Shown here one piece after another: positions 50,160 to 62,903 of a stretch of DNA of 64,000 bases (position 1 is its first letter; every line of letters starts with the position of its first letter). The translations under genes were made by a program, and so were the position numbers. Origin of the DNA: Sipunculus nudus (lineage: Eukaryota > Annelida > Sipuncula > Golfingiida > Sipunculidae); NCBI GenBank assembly GCA_026874595.1, contig CM049318.1, positions 55,691,250 through 55,755,249 of the forward strand. The letters are read 5' to 3'. Below the pieces are notes generated by a model. That model was given only the letters and a program-made list of their open reading frames with translations, did no database searches and had not been told where the DNA came from.

Positions 50160-53100
50160 AGGGGTAACCGAGACTTGAGAAAGTCGGACTTGTTGACAAC
50201 AGCGCTATATCATGTCTCATTTATTCTAGAAGGCAAGTTATACCTAGATATTTGGACATTTAATGCTTGAAATGTCACTGCAAAATTCATTACAAATAAC
50301 AAGCCTTCGGTATCAGCTTAGAGAGCAAGAATCGGGTCTTACAACCCCGGTAGCCGAGCGGCCGCTTGGCAACCAGAGACTCTTTCTGTCAGAGGGTGGT
50401 TGCTAAGACAAACCGTGAAAGCAGTGCCACTGATATCATTCTTATTAGCTCTCAGGAGATATAGTAACAAACCTAGGTCCACCAACGAGCATAAAAAAGC
50501 AAAACACTCATAGTCAGAACGCCCAGTCACCAAGTGCAAGCACACGGTTACAGACAAAAAAAAATTAAACACTGGGCAGAAGCAGCCACGACTGGTGAAG
50601 GATGTTGAGGGCAGTATGACACTTTGAAGTCCCCTAATTGCATTAGACATTGCTCCTTCACAAACACCACTCGAATTAGAGTCTGGTAGTCCAATACCTA
50701 GTCCGGCCCTGCACTTTGACTTACCAGAAACTGCAGGACGGGGTGGCAGCAATAAGAAACCGAGAGTGACAGATTAACAGACAGACTATCGCAAAAAATA
50801 TTCGGGGACTGCCAAAGCAAAAACACTAGCAACTTTGGAACAGTGACTAGATACCCTCGAACAACAACTCAAGGATGCTACAGGGAGAGTGAAACAGTTG
50901 GGAAGGAGAAAATCAACAGCTCCAGAGTAAGTGTAATTATCTAGAAGACCATTCCAGAAGGCAGAATCTTGTGTTTCGTGGAATACCAGAATCAGAGTGA
51001 AAAGAAACATGGCTGGACTGTGAAGACAAAATAAGAACTGTACTAAAAGATGGGCATTGACAGTGACACTGACGACAATTTGGGTATCGATAGGGCTCAT
51101 AGGTTACCAGGAAAGGGAAATACAAGACCAGTGATTGTGAAATTCAGTAAATATGAACAAAAGAAAATGGTACTTGAAAAAGCTAGGGAACATTTAATGA
51201 ACACTGACATCAAAGTGTCCCAGGATTATAGTGAAGCTGTTAGGAAAGCGAGGGGGAATCCTATACCACATATGATACGTGCTATGAAGGGGGCATAAAT
51301 GCATATTTGTCTTTTGATAAATTGTTGATTGAAAATCAGGTTTTGTATGGGACTATTCTGCAAATGAGAAGAAACCAATTAATCGTAGGAGCTAGGGATT
51401 AGTCCAGGGTCAGTATGTAAAACAAGCATGCCTTGAAAATGTACATTTATTTTTTTTTCCACTTTCAGATGTTCCTGGAGCTGTATTAACAACTAACCCA
51501 TCGACAGCACACGCACATTTTGAAATGTCTGCACAAGCTTAGGTAAGATGCGCATCTACTAACATTGATGAAACTGACAATGAAATCTATGAAAGTTAAA
51601 ATAGAAATATAACCCTGGTTTCTTGGAATACAAATGGGCTCATTAAAAAAGAGGGTTTCCGTGATACAAAAGAACTGGTATATGAAAATATCATATGTAT
51701 AACTGAAACTTGGTAAACAAAAGATGATGTATTTATTTATACATTTTGGGGATATTCTGGATATGGTCAGTAAGAAAAGAAGTAGGACGAGGAGGGGTCT
51801 TAGTACTTGTACATGAGAAACTTATTTATATGATAAAGACAGTATATAAATATATTGAGGTAATTATTCTGATTCTGGATGGAAATGGAAAATGATGGAA
51901 TAATAAGCCTGGAAAATATATTATTAGAAAATTTAGGTAACTTGGGTAATTTAAAACTGTTAGTAGTGGGAGGTCTGAATGCAACGATCGGAAATATAAA
52001 ATATTATATTTTACTTGAACACACTGGTTTTGAGAATTGTTATGTAGGTGATAACTTTGATATTAGGCGTCAGTCAAAAGACAAAACAGGTGAATAAATT
52101 TGGTAAGAGTTTACAGCAGCTATGCTGTTCATTTGGTGTACATCTTGCAAATGGAAGGGTAAAGCCAGATATTCCAGGGGAATTTACATGTATTACACAT
52201 TCAGGTTGCAGTGTTGTAGATTAAGTAATAATGAGCAGTGAACTGTTTAAATATGTCATAAAATTTAGTGTTTTAACTTATGACATTTCTGATCACTTAC
52301 CAGTATGCTGTACCATAAATATAAAGGGACATAATAACGATGTACCATTGAGAGAACCAATCAAATTACAAGAAAGAATGAAATTTGAATAATCACAAAA
52401 TGAAATTAATAATATTCCTGCTAATAATAAAATGCAACAAAGTACATGTGGAAAACTAATTGATATGTTTAATAAGACCTACCTACAAGCTTATCGACAA
52501 AGCGCAAAAGCAATTTAAGAACCTATGTAAAGAAAAGAAGGAAAATAATATTAAAGTAAGTGTGTAAAGAGTACTATGTGCACCTGACATAAATACAATG
52601 TGGAAAAATCTTAAATTCATAACTAGGAGAAAAAAATGATGAAATTAACCCAATGGTTTGGTATGTACACTTCAAAAAATTTCTGAATAACTCTAAAAAT
52701 GAAATTGACAATAATTCCAGGCAGCAAGTTGCTCAGTACCTGCAGGCACAACAGTTTAAAATGATGAAGGAAATGAACAACTAAATAGGGTAAAAATTTA
52801 TAGGGATTTACTAAAAGCCCTCGGTCAAATGAAGAATGGAAAGGCACCTGGGCCTGATGAAATCAGAGGGGATATAGTGAAAAGGATATTCCCTTTATTT
52901 TCTAATTATATTATTGATCTGTTTAATAGTATATTTGATAATGAGGACTTTCCATGAGAATGGAGTAAAGCAATTATATTCCAAGTTCATAAAAAAAGTA
53001 CCAGTAATCCAAAATATTTTAGAGGAATCTGTTAAATTGCATTGGTAAGCTTTTCACTAAGATCCACAGGTATATTATCTCAGGCACAGGCTGGGTATAG

Positions 53101-54864
53101 GAAAGGTAACTCAACTATAAACAATGCATTTTCATTAATGGGTTCAATCCAGAAATACTTATCAAAGAAAGGAGGGAGGCTTTATTGTATTTTTATAGAT
53201 TTTTCGATTGTGTCCAACATGATCTGTTGTGGTTTGTGTTAGAAAGGTCAGGTATAAATGGTAAAATATTAGTAACTTTACAGTCTATGTACAAACAAAT
53301 GAAATCATGTATACTTACAGAAAAAGGCACAACAGTATATTTTTCATGCCGAAATGGGACTTGCCAAGGATGTATGGTAAGCCCTTTAATATTCTCTTTA
53401 TTTATCAATGAATTTTATATTTTAGTGATAAAATAGGAAGACTTAAACAGCAAATCAATAAATTGCAGGATTATTGTGTTATGTATGGTATGAGGGAAAA
53501 TTTGCAAAAGACAAAGGTAATGGTATTTAGTCATGGAGGACCATTCAAAAATATTGAGAAATGGTATTATCAAAAGAACATGATTGAAAGTGTATCATTC
53601 TACAAATATGTAGGGACGAATTTTACAACTAGATTAATGATATAAAACACAGCAGGTTCAAGCTTTACAAGCAGAGAGGGCACTCCCAAGAATTTTAACA
53701 GGAAGTATAGTAATGTCACAATAAATCGGTTATTTTATTTGTTTGATAGCTGATAAAACCAATATTACTTACGGATCAGAGCTTTGGGAGATTTAATTAG
53801 AGTGAATTAATTGAAAGAGTTCATCATAAGTTTTGCAGGTATGTATTGAGAGTAGTTCATCCACTCTAAATGCAGCAGCGCTTGGAAAATGTGGTCGATA
53901 TCAATGTATGTTAGCCTGATTTAAAGATGTATTAATTATTTGACAAAACATATTCATATAACCGACAATATATATTCCAAACACATTTATAAATTATTGG
54001 TTAATTTAGATGACAAAGAAAAATAACATGGGCAACAATTATTCAAAATATACTTTTCAGTGCAGGTTTTGGCTATGTATGAATGTTGCAGGAAATTGGA
54101 GATGTAAATATGTTTATGAGACATATTCAAGAAATAATGAAAGATATGGCTTGTAAAATATGTTGTAAATTAAGTTTATATTGCTCATTCAAATCAATGT
54201 TGACAGTAGAAAAGTATTTATTATGTTTCAAACAGTAAATGCAAAAAAGCATTAGCTTAGTTGAGCTGTACTAATCATACTTTAAATGTAGAAAACGGGA
54301 GACATATTGAAAGAGAGGAAAGGGTGTGTCAGTACTGTACAAATCATGGCTTTAACAAAATTGAAGATGAATATCATTTTGTATTTGAATGCCTTTATAT
54401 AGAAACATTCGTGACAAATATATTGACAAATACCAGCAAATACCAAATGAACATAATTTTGTAAATTTTCTTACACAGGACAATGTGTTTGAAATAAACA
54501 GATAAGCTGCCTATACATATTCTGCATTTCATAGAAGAGAGAACCATCATAGATAAAATATACTATTATGTAACATTTAACTAATTGTTATCTGTGTATA
54601 TGAACAAGAATATTCACGTTGAATGTTGGTTGTAAAATTAATTAATTAATCAATTTATTATTTTATGTTGAATATGCACCTAACATGGATGAATGACACA
54701 ATGTGACACATTTATTTTGTAGATAATTGTATTTCATTTGTTTAATGTTAATGCTGTTGTTTCATTATTGTACATGTTATTATCAGTTACCTGATGAGTT
54801 TATGACATCTTTGGAACTATGGCCCTGTGGCCTTTTATTCCTGAATAAAATATTCTATTCTATT
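50160..54864 (+). mobile_element. Structurally full-length but dead LINE
   Basis: Flanked by ACAAATGTTAA (50149-50159) and ACAGATGTTAA (54865-54875), an 11-bp target duplication with one mismatch. ORF1 relics run about 50440-51298 (QNLVFRGIPE, IDRAHRLPGKGNTRPVIVKF: an L1-like RNA-binding ORF1 protein). The endonuclease is at about 51600-52310 (LVSWNTNGLIKK, IICITETW, VVGGLNATIG, DISDHLPV). RT runs from about 52820 (MKNGKAPGPDEIRGDIVKR, EWSKAIIFQVHKKS, QAGYRKGNST, CIFIDF, GTCQGCMVSPLIFSLFINEF), then a deletion removes the YADD box. KTKVMVF (53508) and RHIEREERVCQYC..EDEYHFVFEC (54300) follow. It ends GAATAAAATATTCTATTCTATT, a typical short-repeat tail. Many stops: inactive. Confidence 0.9.
51050..51298 (+). 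pseudogene. LINE ORF1 C-terminal fragment
   Basis: The longest open part of ORF1 (82 codons) within the LINE at 50160-54864. Residues DNLGIDRAHRLPGKGN and RPVIVKFSKYEQKKMVL match the RRM-to-C-terminal part of L1-type ORF1 proteins (Transposase_22 family), which coat LINE RNA. The preceding codons (SRRQNLVFRGIPESE) are in a different frame, so at least one frameshift separates them. Confidence 0.75.
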
Positions 54865-54875
54865 ACAGATGTTAA

Positions 54876-55317
54876 CTTTAAAAAATCATATAATAAAAAA
54901 ATTAAGAAATAATTGAAACTTCATATATTATAAGCTTTGTTTGTCTACCAGTCTGTCTGTCCCTTTTTAAGTATATAGAAAATGTGAATGATCCTTTTTA
55001 TCCTGTAAGCATTGTTGTATTAAGTGAAGTTCATATGTATATACACTATAATAATAATACAGGTATGTTGTAATACCCATCATTTCACCCGCCCCGAATC
55101 CCCCCTCCACCGCCTCAAAGTCCTTGCATATGTGGTTAGTTATATTTCAACTGTATACAATTAAAGAAATAAAAAAATACATATACTTTATAATATATAT
55201 TATAAAAATTAGATCCAATTGAAAAAATGTGTAAACTACTGAACTGTAAACAATTTATCAAAATGCCAACCAATGATAATGGTAATAATACACCTCTTAT
55301 GTTCACAAACAGCTAAT
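54876..55317 (+). mobile_element. H3 element, right part after the LINE
   Basis: Resumes H3 interior sequence. It matches the regions around 14860-15080 and 60730-60960 (ATTAGATCCAATTGAA..AATGTGTAAACTACTGAA). It breaks off at about 55317, where the diverged unit spacer begins, so its 3' terminus is missing. Confidence 0.65.
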
Positions 55318-57076
55318 TCTGATTATTCCCACATAAAGGGGGGGCATACAAGATCTGTTCCACGGATCAACTTTTCCCTTTTTATTATTATTATTATTAT
55401 TATAAATATATTATTTTTATTTTTCATTATTATAGCTTCGTGACAACAGTCATAGTTTTTACACTAGTCTTTAATCTTGTAACGATAAAAATTAATACTC
55501 ACTCTCTAGACGTCACTGTACAAGATGTGGACATCGGATTTTACTCGTTGTGACTGGTAGCCGAGAGCATCCAGAGAATATGTTGGGACACAGGCAGGGT
55601 ATTAATTCTTTATTCTGAATCCGGTTCAATCTTTAAATAAACAAATATAAATTAACTCTGTTTAAAGTTAAATTTGAAAGCACATAATTATGGACATGGA
55701 TAAATGAACTTCCCGTGGATGAAATTTTTTAGGTATATAAATGACTCTCAGAGTGTATGAAAAATAATCATATCACTAATGCTGCTGATATGACAGAACA
55801 AGTTCAAATTCGAAAAAGATGTTTACTGATCAGAAAAGGACATATAACCTGAATAAGTTGTCTATGATACTTTATGTTTGCTTCACTATGTTTACCTGAT
55901 ACTTCAACCCAATATTAAAGAAACATTTACTGATTAAGTATAAATATTAGTTACTCTCACCAGAGTGCAGCAGTAAATAAGCAAACATCACATTTAAATC
56001 ATTATTTCTGGATAACACAAACATATAAAGACATAATGAAGCTACTCCTACACAGCAACACAGTCCCGCATGGGTAGCATTGTCCTATAATGAGGGCTTA
56101 GCTCAGGTCATATCATTGGTTAGCAACTGATGCCTAAACTATCGAACAATACCGAAAAATTTATCCGAGCGTGTCCGTACATGGGAGCAAGCAATATGTT
56201 CAACATGTGTAAGCTAAATATATATTTACTACAGGTTATTGTATGGCGTGACGATCGAGGGACGCGAACTTTCTCTGTTCTATCACAACTTTTCAAACTA
56301 CAAAATGAAGAAATGCTTACGACTCTAGTATTTAGACTACTTAATGAAACTTTTAAATAATCATCAGTTTATAAATGAAAGTAAATGTGTTACTACTTAC
56401 GACATTTCGGCATATTGTCGAGCAACATGCTTCTTGCCTGACGGGTTCAGGCTGACTTGGTCACAAAAAAAAGCACGAACTGTTTCATTAAGCTTAGCTG
56501 AAAAGCTATATTTTTAAGCACATATTTTTTAAAACGAATATATACATTTGACGCCTCAACGTGATATACGTGGAAGTATTTGGTATATAGGTTGCTTTTC
56601 GAAGCTGCAATAGTAAATATGTGAACCTTTTGGGTTACAACTATATTTCCAAAATGGTTATTGACATGCTTGTTTGTCTACAAAGCGGCAGACCTATAAT
56701 TGACAATTGAAAACGTGACAAACATTTAGATGCATTTCATTGGCACATGTTATGATGCACAGATTTCTGTAACAGACTAAGTTTATTACCAACCTTTCTG
56801 CTGCTCTCAGTGGTCCGTAGGACACCGATTTAGAGGCACCGGTGACTTTCGCCAAATGTATCGCGGCTGACCTGCAAAATGAACTTATCAGAGCAAGAAC
56901 GAGGCTTCTAATAAGTGCGTATGAACATGATTTTTCAATACAGTTCAAATTAATACTAAATTCCCTTCCAATAGATTTCCAATCCAATTCAAATTTACCC
57001 GGGCCTGCATAGCGAGTATTTTACTTAAAAACACAATATATATATAATGTTACAGAGTTCAAACCTTTCTGCATAA
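55318..57076. repeat. Fourth, diverged copy of the unit spacer (left part)
   Basis: Aligns in order with 11310-12950 of unit 1 (ATT run, TGACTGGTAGCCGAGAGCA, GGCATATTGTCGAGCAACATG) at clearly lower identity than units 1 and 2 share. It continues at 59225 after a Harbinger-like insertion. No GT31 sequence accompanies it. Confidence 0.75.
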
Positions 57077-59224
57077 GGCCCCTCATTTTCCATGCGAAAA
57101 CGTGCGCGTTTCCCCGCGCTGAAAAAATCGCGCTAGTGTACATCAGGTATGCCTTTTCCATTCAAGCGGAAACGCGCGGGGATGAGACTTCTTGTGGAGG
57201 TCAAGGACGTCAATACAGTCTGCTTGTAGCCGCCCCAGCATAGGCCACAAATCATACTCAACTGCTGCTCTGCTTGTCTACTTAATGATTATATAAATTT
57301 ATATATACTATATACAGTCGAACCTGTCTAATGCGACCGCCCTAGGGGATGGGCACAAGTAGTCGTAACAGACAGGTGGTCGTATAAGACAAGTTCTGAA
57401 AATTGAGGAACTGCACAAATTTAAATGACATGTATGACGGAAGTATGCATATTAGTAGGCTTGAAACGTTTACACGTTTAAACGACTCCGTTTCGATTAG
57501 TTCCTGTCAAAGTTTACAGAACGACAGACCATTTGCACGAAAGACAATGATACGCTTTACATCATCGGTAAATCTGTAATAGGGCTTGCCGATATATCAG
57601 AAAATATTATTTGAAGACGCGGAAACCATTCGCGTATTCAGGTGGCATTTCGATTGAAAATTTAATGAGGGTTTTACTATTATAAACAAGAATCTTAGCC
57701 TTTCGTTTTTAATTATACAGGGTTTTTTCTCATGAGATATACACCGGCGTGCCGCCGGTAATGAATTTGACATCCCCCCTGTATATATGTTCTCATTATT
57801 TAACGACGTTGTAACCCCCGAAAATGAATGATCACCACGTGTTGCCGCCAAATTTGCATGAAACTTTTAGTTAATTGACAATCAAATGTTGATTTAATCC
57901 TCGCTTTTAACTCATTCGAGCGCACGAGTGCTGGTTAGGTGACAGAAGAAATAGGAGTACAAATGTACGCTAATTGATAACCACGGTTACAATGACGACA
58001 CGTCATGTCGTGGGGTCTTTTCAACTCATTTGCATAGCCCTAGACGGCAATTCTTGCGAATATTGCCGACTGGCTACCGTGCATACAAGCAGGCCATTAA
58101 AGAGGCCTTACGGAAAATGCAAATTTTCAGGCCGTAGGGCAATTTCAGACGATCTCAAAAATTCTAAGAACGATTAAGGCTCTCAGAAATTCGCGGCGGA
58201 GGACACATTCACAGCCTGGGAGCAGCTGCTCATTTTTAATAAACATTTTACACGGAACATTTTAAATAACTATGCGCTTTCTATATTTTACCACTCGTTA
58301 TAAAAAAGAACTGCATTGTCATCTACAAGCCCTAATATGAACTACTCAAATTGTTTGCTTACATCACTGGACACTAACATCACTTGCTTCATAGGAACAT
58401 CATGGATTATCCACTCATTGTAATAACGACTTTCATGTCACACTGAATAGATCAAAGACAAACCACGGGGGGCTCAGGTCAAAGATTAACTTTGGAGGAC
58501 CTCCATTCCTGTGTGGTCTTGAGAGCGATTCGTGTGGTCTAGCCCGGGCTCCGGGCCCAGGGTCCTCCCAAACGACCACCAGTAAAACAAACAGCGGTGC
58601 AAGTGACCGCAACTTCACGCATGGTCAATCAACTTCCCGGTCAGCCTTGGTCAGTGAGTAGCTCAATGAGTGCTTGCATTAGGCAGGTCAATATATTGAT
58701 ACTTTGGTCGGGAAAAACTACCCATAATACGTAATAGCCAGGTGGTCGTATTTCACAGGTTTTTTCATTAAATAATATAACGGAATTTCGAAAGGGACTG
58801 ATATCCAGTGGTCGTAATAGACAGTTGCCCGCATTTCACAGGTGGTCGTTCAAACAGGTTGGACTGTACATATATGGTGGCGATGTGAAATATATCTTAT
58901 TACCGATTGCCGTAGTTAATATTCTTCTCCTACATAGCCTATATACGTGACCCCCAACCGCCTGTCAATACCACATTCCGCACTAAAAACTACTTTCGTG
59001 CAAAAATAATGAAATTTTTAATGTATATATGAATAAAGTGAACAGTGCATAACAGACACATGCTCGACATGTTGCCGGGAGTTCTTGGGAACGGGAAATC
59101 CCTTGTGAAAACACATCACGCGGAAGGGGTATTCCGCGGAAACGCGCGCTGCGCAAATGGAAAAGCCCAATTCAGCGCGACTTTTTTCAGCGCGCGGAAA
59201 CGCGCGGCGCATGGAAAAGGGGCC
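57077..59224. mobile_element. Harbinger-like TIR element, non-autonomous
   Basis: Terminal inverted repeats GGCCCCTCATTTTCCATGCG and (complement of the right end) GGCCCCTTTTCCATGCGCCG. Just inside, both ends are rich in GCGCGGAAACGCGC phrases. Flanked by TAA on both sides, which fits the TWA target of PIF/Harbinger. The interior holds a Tigger-like element and no recognisable transposase. Confidence 0.75.
57315..58866. mobile_element. Tigger/pogo-like TIR element nested in the Harbinger-like element
   Basis: Starts CAGTCGAACCTGTCTAATGC; the complement of the right end is CAGTCCAACCTGTTTGAACG. TA on both sides. Subterminal motifs GTGGTCGTA occur repeatedly at both ends (57375, 58744, 58810). 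The CAGTNNAACCT start is typical of pogo/Tigger. Internal frames (57597-57851, 58433-58618) do not resemble a DDE transposase. Confidence 0.75.
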
Positions 59225-59436
59225 TAAACTGCAACGATCATCAGCATGTTGTTTTCTGTAAATCGTCGCGTTTTATGCGTGTCAATCGGATGAGGACAAC
59301 GTCAGGGTACCTTGCCATACATGCATAAATATGTTCGTGCAAATAGGTCGCTTTCAGGTGTACGGAGCCCGCATGAGGATAATCAGTTTAATCCTTCAGT
59401 CACATTTTCTAATAATTTGCAATTTTAGTTTATAAT
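59225..59436. repeat. Diverged unit spacer (right part)
   Basis: Resumes at GATCATCAGCATGTTGTTTTCTG, matching 12979-13180. About 25 bases next to the Harbinger-like insertion point are missing relative to unit 1. Confidence 0.75.
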
Positions 59437-61218
59437 TTTTAGCTCTGCTGGCTAGAAGTTATCTGAGCTGCAGTAATGGTCGGTTGCCTGTCGTCTGTCT
59501 GTCGGTCCGTTCGTCCGTCCGTTAGAATGGCACGTTCTGAAACCGTTAGACCTACGACTACGAAATTCGGCATACTGTAAGATGTCCAAAAAATGTTCCT
59601 TCCAAACCGAAAACTGGGTCACTGGGACATTGATCCTTTGGGACCGTAAGAAAAAAACCTCGATTTTCCATTAAAAACTTATTATCATAACACAGGACTG
59701 CCTAATATCAAAACCACCTGTTTTTCTTAATATTTACCATAAATACAGTATTTTCCTACATATTTGCTATAAACATGCTAGAAATTAAGACCGTATTGTG
59801 TAATTTCTTGAAGTTATAGGCCCAAACATAATGCACTTTGTAAAAAAAACAGGAAAGATATTTACTCCCTTAACATAATCTTTATTGATGCTATATAGAG
59901 ACTTTTTTTTCAGGTATATAACTTTGTTAGAACAGGATTCAATTGTAAACCCAAAATTAGATTTGAATTTTGTAATTTTTTAAGTTATTAGCATAAAAAT
60001 TAAATAAGTTGCCCATATTTGACTTTGGCACGTTTTTTCCTCTGTAGGTACTGTTGATTTAATTTTCAGAGCATGTAAACATAAGTATTTAATCTGTTTA
60101 AATCTGAAATTTAAAAATAAAAGCTTAAAAAATAGGTTATTTATTGGATTTTTAAGGCTATTTTATTCACTTGCTTTGTCGAGATGCAGGCAGGCCACTT
60201 CTGGTCACTGGAGGTCAGCTACACTAGGGTACCTGGAATGTAATGGTACCCTACAGATATGCTCATATCAAATCTCTCCCCCCCCCCCCCCCACATTGGA
60301 AATGAATAGGTAATAAGCCTTTGTTTTTCATGTATGTATATGCAGCGGTGTTGTAATTCCCACCATTCCCCCTCCCCTGCTACTTAGTCTGTATTGCAAA
60401 TGTGTATAATTTATTAAAATAAAAAAATAGTATTAGAAAAAAATTAAGATCTAATTGAAAAATAGTCTTCTCTCAGGAGAATGGGACATAGAGTGATCAG
60501 CTCTATCTGACCATCATCTCATCGTTATCATTAAATATATATTAATTATGTACCTTTCTCCTATTAACATTGTTGAAATAACTTTCACATGTTGTATTGT
60601 ATATGGATTCAAGCTATTAAAGTATCTGAAATATACATTAATATATATTTATAATTATAATTATAAAATATAAAACAATATATGATAAGAAATTATGATC
60701 TAATTATAAATTCATATGGCATTTTCCTGCTTCAGCAGAACGGGAGATAAAGTTTGTCTGCAAGTCTGTCTGTCTATTTTTAGATATTCAGTAATTGTGA
60801 TTGAACTTTTAATAAATGCAGCTGTAATCATTTTATAAAATACACAAAATATATTTAATAATATATTATAAAAATAGAAAATCTAATTGAAATTGAACAA
60901 ATGTGTAAACTGCTGAACTGTCGACAATTTATCACAAGGCCAACCAATGATCATGCATGGTAATAGTATACCTTTCTTTTACATATCTTATGTTCACAAA
61001 CTGCTCAAATGCGTCATTCTCAACTTGAGAAACCAATGGTCAGGTTACAAAATATTATTGGCAAACATTTCTTACTGATCAATACAAATCAATCATATCA
61101 ACCAACCATGGCCTATATTACCTCTTCCTCTCAGACTTTATCTACATTTGATATTATTTTAGATTTTTACCTTAAAGGTCAACTTCTGCTGAGCAAAGTG
61201 ACCCATGGGTCCCTTGTT
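59437..61218 (+). mobile_element. Complete H3 element
   Basis: 5' AGCTCTGCTGGCTAGAAG..CTGAGC hairpin (59441) and 3' CTGCTGAGCAAAGTGACCCATGGGTCCCTTGTTT (about 61186-61218). It corresponds to the interrupted H3 at 13187-15753 plus 404-777, but with neither the nested H3, the H1 nor the H2 insertion. It therefore shows the ancestral order. A poly-C run lies at about 60278-60292. No coding capacity. Confidence 0.75.
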
Positions 61219-61350
61219 TAAATCCAACATTTAATAAACACATTTGAAAACAGTTATACTGAGATGGCGGCCTATGCGGTTCTGGGCAGAGATGGATGAA
61301 CATCGTAGTTCACTAGTCCGACTACATGGTGGCTTTATCTTCTCCCACAG
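61219..61350. other. Short unassigned stretch
   Basis: Sits between the H3 3' end and the LINE tail; no recognised feature. It may be extra LINE 3' flank. Confidence 0.3.
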
Positions 61351-62083
61351 GTTTTTTTTTTTAAAGGAAAAGATTGCGCTTGAGCACCATTGTTAAGGAA
61401 GTAAGGGACCCCCGTCCTAGTTGCTCCTTCAGGAACGATAAAAATGATACCTAAGTGAATTTTTAATTATTACCTATTTACTATTGGGCCCAAAGATTAG
61501 GAGAAATTCAGATGAGATAGAGATGAAAAACTAAGGTCGGAAAATGGATAAGGTCTATATTTACTAAACTGGGTGTGAGGTAAGATCAAGCTCACTTAAA
61601 AATAATGCTTGCGTAGTGGATGTGATGTTAGTCTCTTTCTACATAGGCTGTGATAGGATAATGTCTAGAGGAGAAACGAATTTATTTTTGGCTATTGTAT
61701 GCTTGTGGCCAATTGTTAAGTTCTGTATTGAGTTTATATGTTTTATGCTGTTATAAGTGTTGACGGATCGTTCTATCATGTAGTCTTTAACAGTCAGTGT
61801 GTTTGTGCATGCTCTTAGTTCTGATGTTTTAGTGAACCTACTTACCCCAAGGCTGCTCTGAGGGCTTTATTTTGTTGAACTTCTAATTTATATAAGTGTC
61901 TTAGCTGCACCTAAGAAAGCTATGGATCCATACATGCCTATAGGGCGGATCCATTGTTTATATAGGTGTGTAGCTGTCTCCAGTTTAGGTCCGTCCTTCT
62001 TATAGCACACAGGCTTTAGGGCATTAATCTTACTCCTCATTCGTTGACTAATATGCTCTATGTGTGGGGCCAAGCGTCCCGAA
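61351..62083 (-). mobile_element. LINE 3' part in the diverged copy
   Basis: Same LINE as 778-3043 but keeping a longer 3' UTR and an A-rich tail (T run on the plus strand at about 61351-61363). The 61-codon frame 61888-62073 is the RT C-terminal region (HIEHISQRMRSKINALK, LYKQWIRPIGMYGSIAFLG). Cut at 62083 by the inverted spacer copy. Confidence 0.8.
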
Positions 62084-62231
62084 ATATTTCTCTGGCTAAT
62101 CTCGGCTACCAGTCAAAACGATTTTAACCAATATCCACATAATGTACAGTGACGTCTAGAGGGTGAGTGTTTATATTTATCTTTACAAGATTAAAGGTTG
62201 TTGTAAGCATTTATGACTGTTTATTATTATA

Positions 62232-62267
<36 letters not shown>

Positions 62268-62330
62268 GAGGGAAAAGTTGATTTGTGGAACAGGTCAAGT
62301 ATGTCCCCCCTCCTTATGTGGTAATATTCG
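62084..62330 (-). repeat. Inverted copy of the unit spacer, part 1
   Basis: Reverse complement of about 55320-55575 and 11315-11540 (CTCGGCTACCAGTC, GTACAGTGACGTCTAGAG, then an ATT run as AATAAT). It interrupts the LINE fragment. Confidence 0.75.
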
Positions 62331-62903
62331 GGGGGGGGGGGGATGTGAATACATGTATGAAATTTCAGATGGGTCAATGTCACATACGAAGATAACTACT
62401 GTGACCTTGGAAACTGCAAGAAGGTTATCGATATTCAAACTTGACTTAGCCCTTCATGAGGTACGTCAAAGCTGCCAGTTTGGTGACTGTGCCTCATTTT
62501 TTTAGTTATAGCGTTAACATCATTTTAGCATTATGGGCGCTGTGACCTTGAAAAAGCGTCAAGGTCAAATACGATGAAACTTGACCTAGTCCTTGATCTG
62601 GTACAGCAATGCAGCAAGTTTTATGACTGTATCTCAAATTCTTTTTTAGTTACTGCGTTAACATTATTTTAGCATTATTTCCGCTGTGACATTTAAAATG
62701 CGTCAAGGACATCCGTGTTCGAACTTGACCTAGCCCTTGATTAATTGCATCAATGCTGCGAGTTTGTAGACTCTACCTCAAATTCTTTTTGAGTTATTGC
62801 ATTAACAAATGTGTTACGGACGGACGGATGGACAGACGGACGGAAAGACGCTCACCATTCCTGTACCCCGCCGACGGCGCCTTCGGCAACTGCGGGGGAC
62901 AAT
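62331..62903 (+). mobile_element. Short element with ~141-bp tandem core and GC-rich terminal hairpin
   Basis: Begins at a G-run (62330-62342). About three repeats spaced ~141 bases are marked by ACTTGACCTAG(T/C)CCTTGA (62440, 62580, 62722) and ATTTTAGCATTA. A GACGGACGGA run follows, and a hairpin CCCCGCCGA..TCGGC..GCGGGG (62866-62897) then GACAATAAT. Same general layout as H1-H4 but a different family. Confidence 0.6.

Noticed and set aside
50339-51125. Minus-strand frames of 137, 104 and 62 codons
   Set aside because: Antisense to the LINE ORF1 relic, whose sense-strand motifs are clear.
57597-58618. Minus-strand frames in the Tigger-like element as a transposase
   Set aside because: Too short, with no helix-turn-helix or DDE pattern; the element looks non-autonomous.
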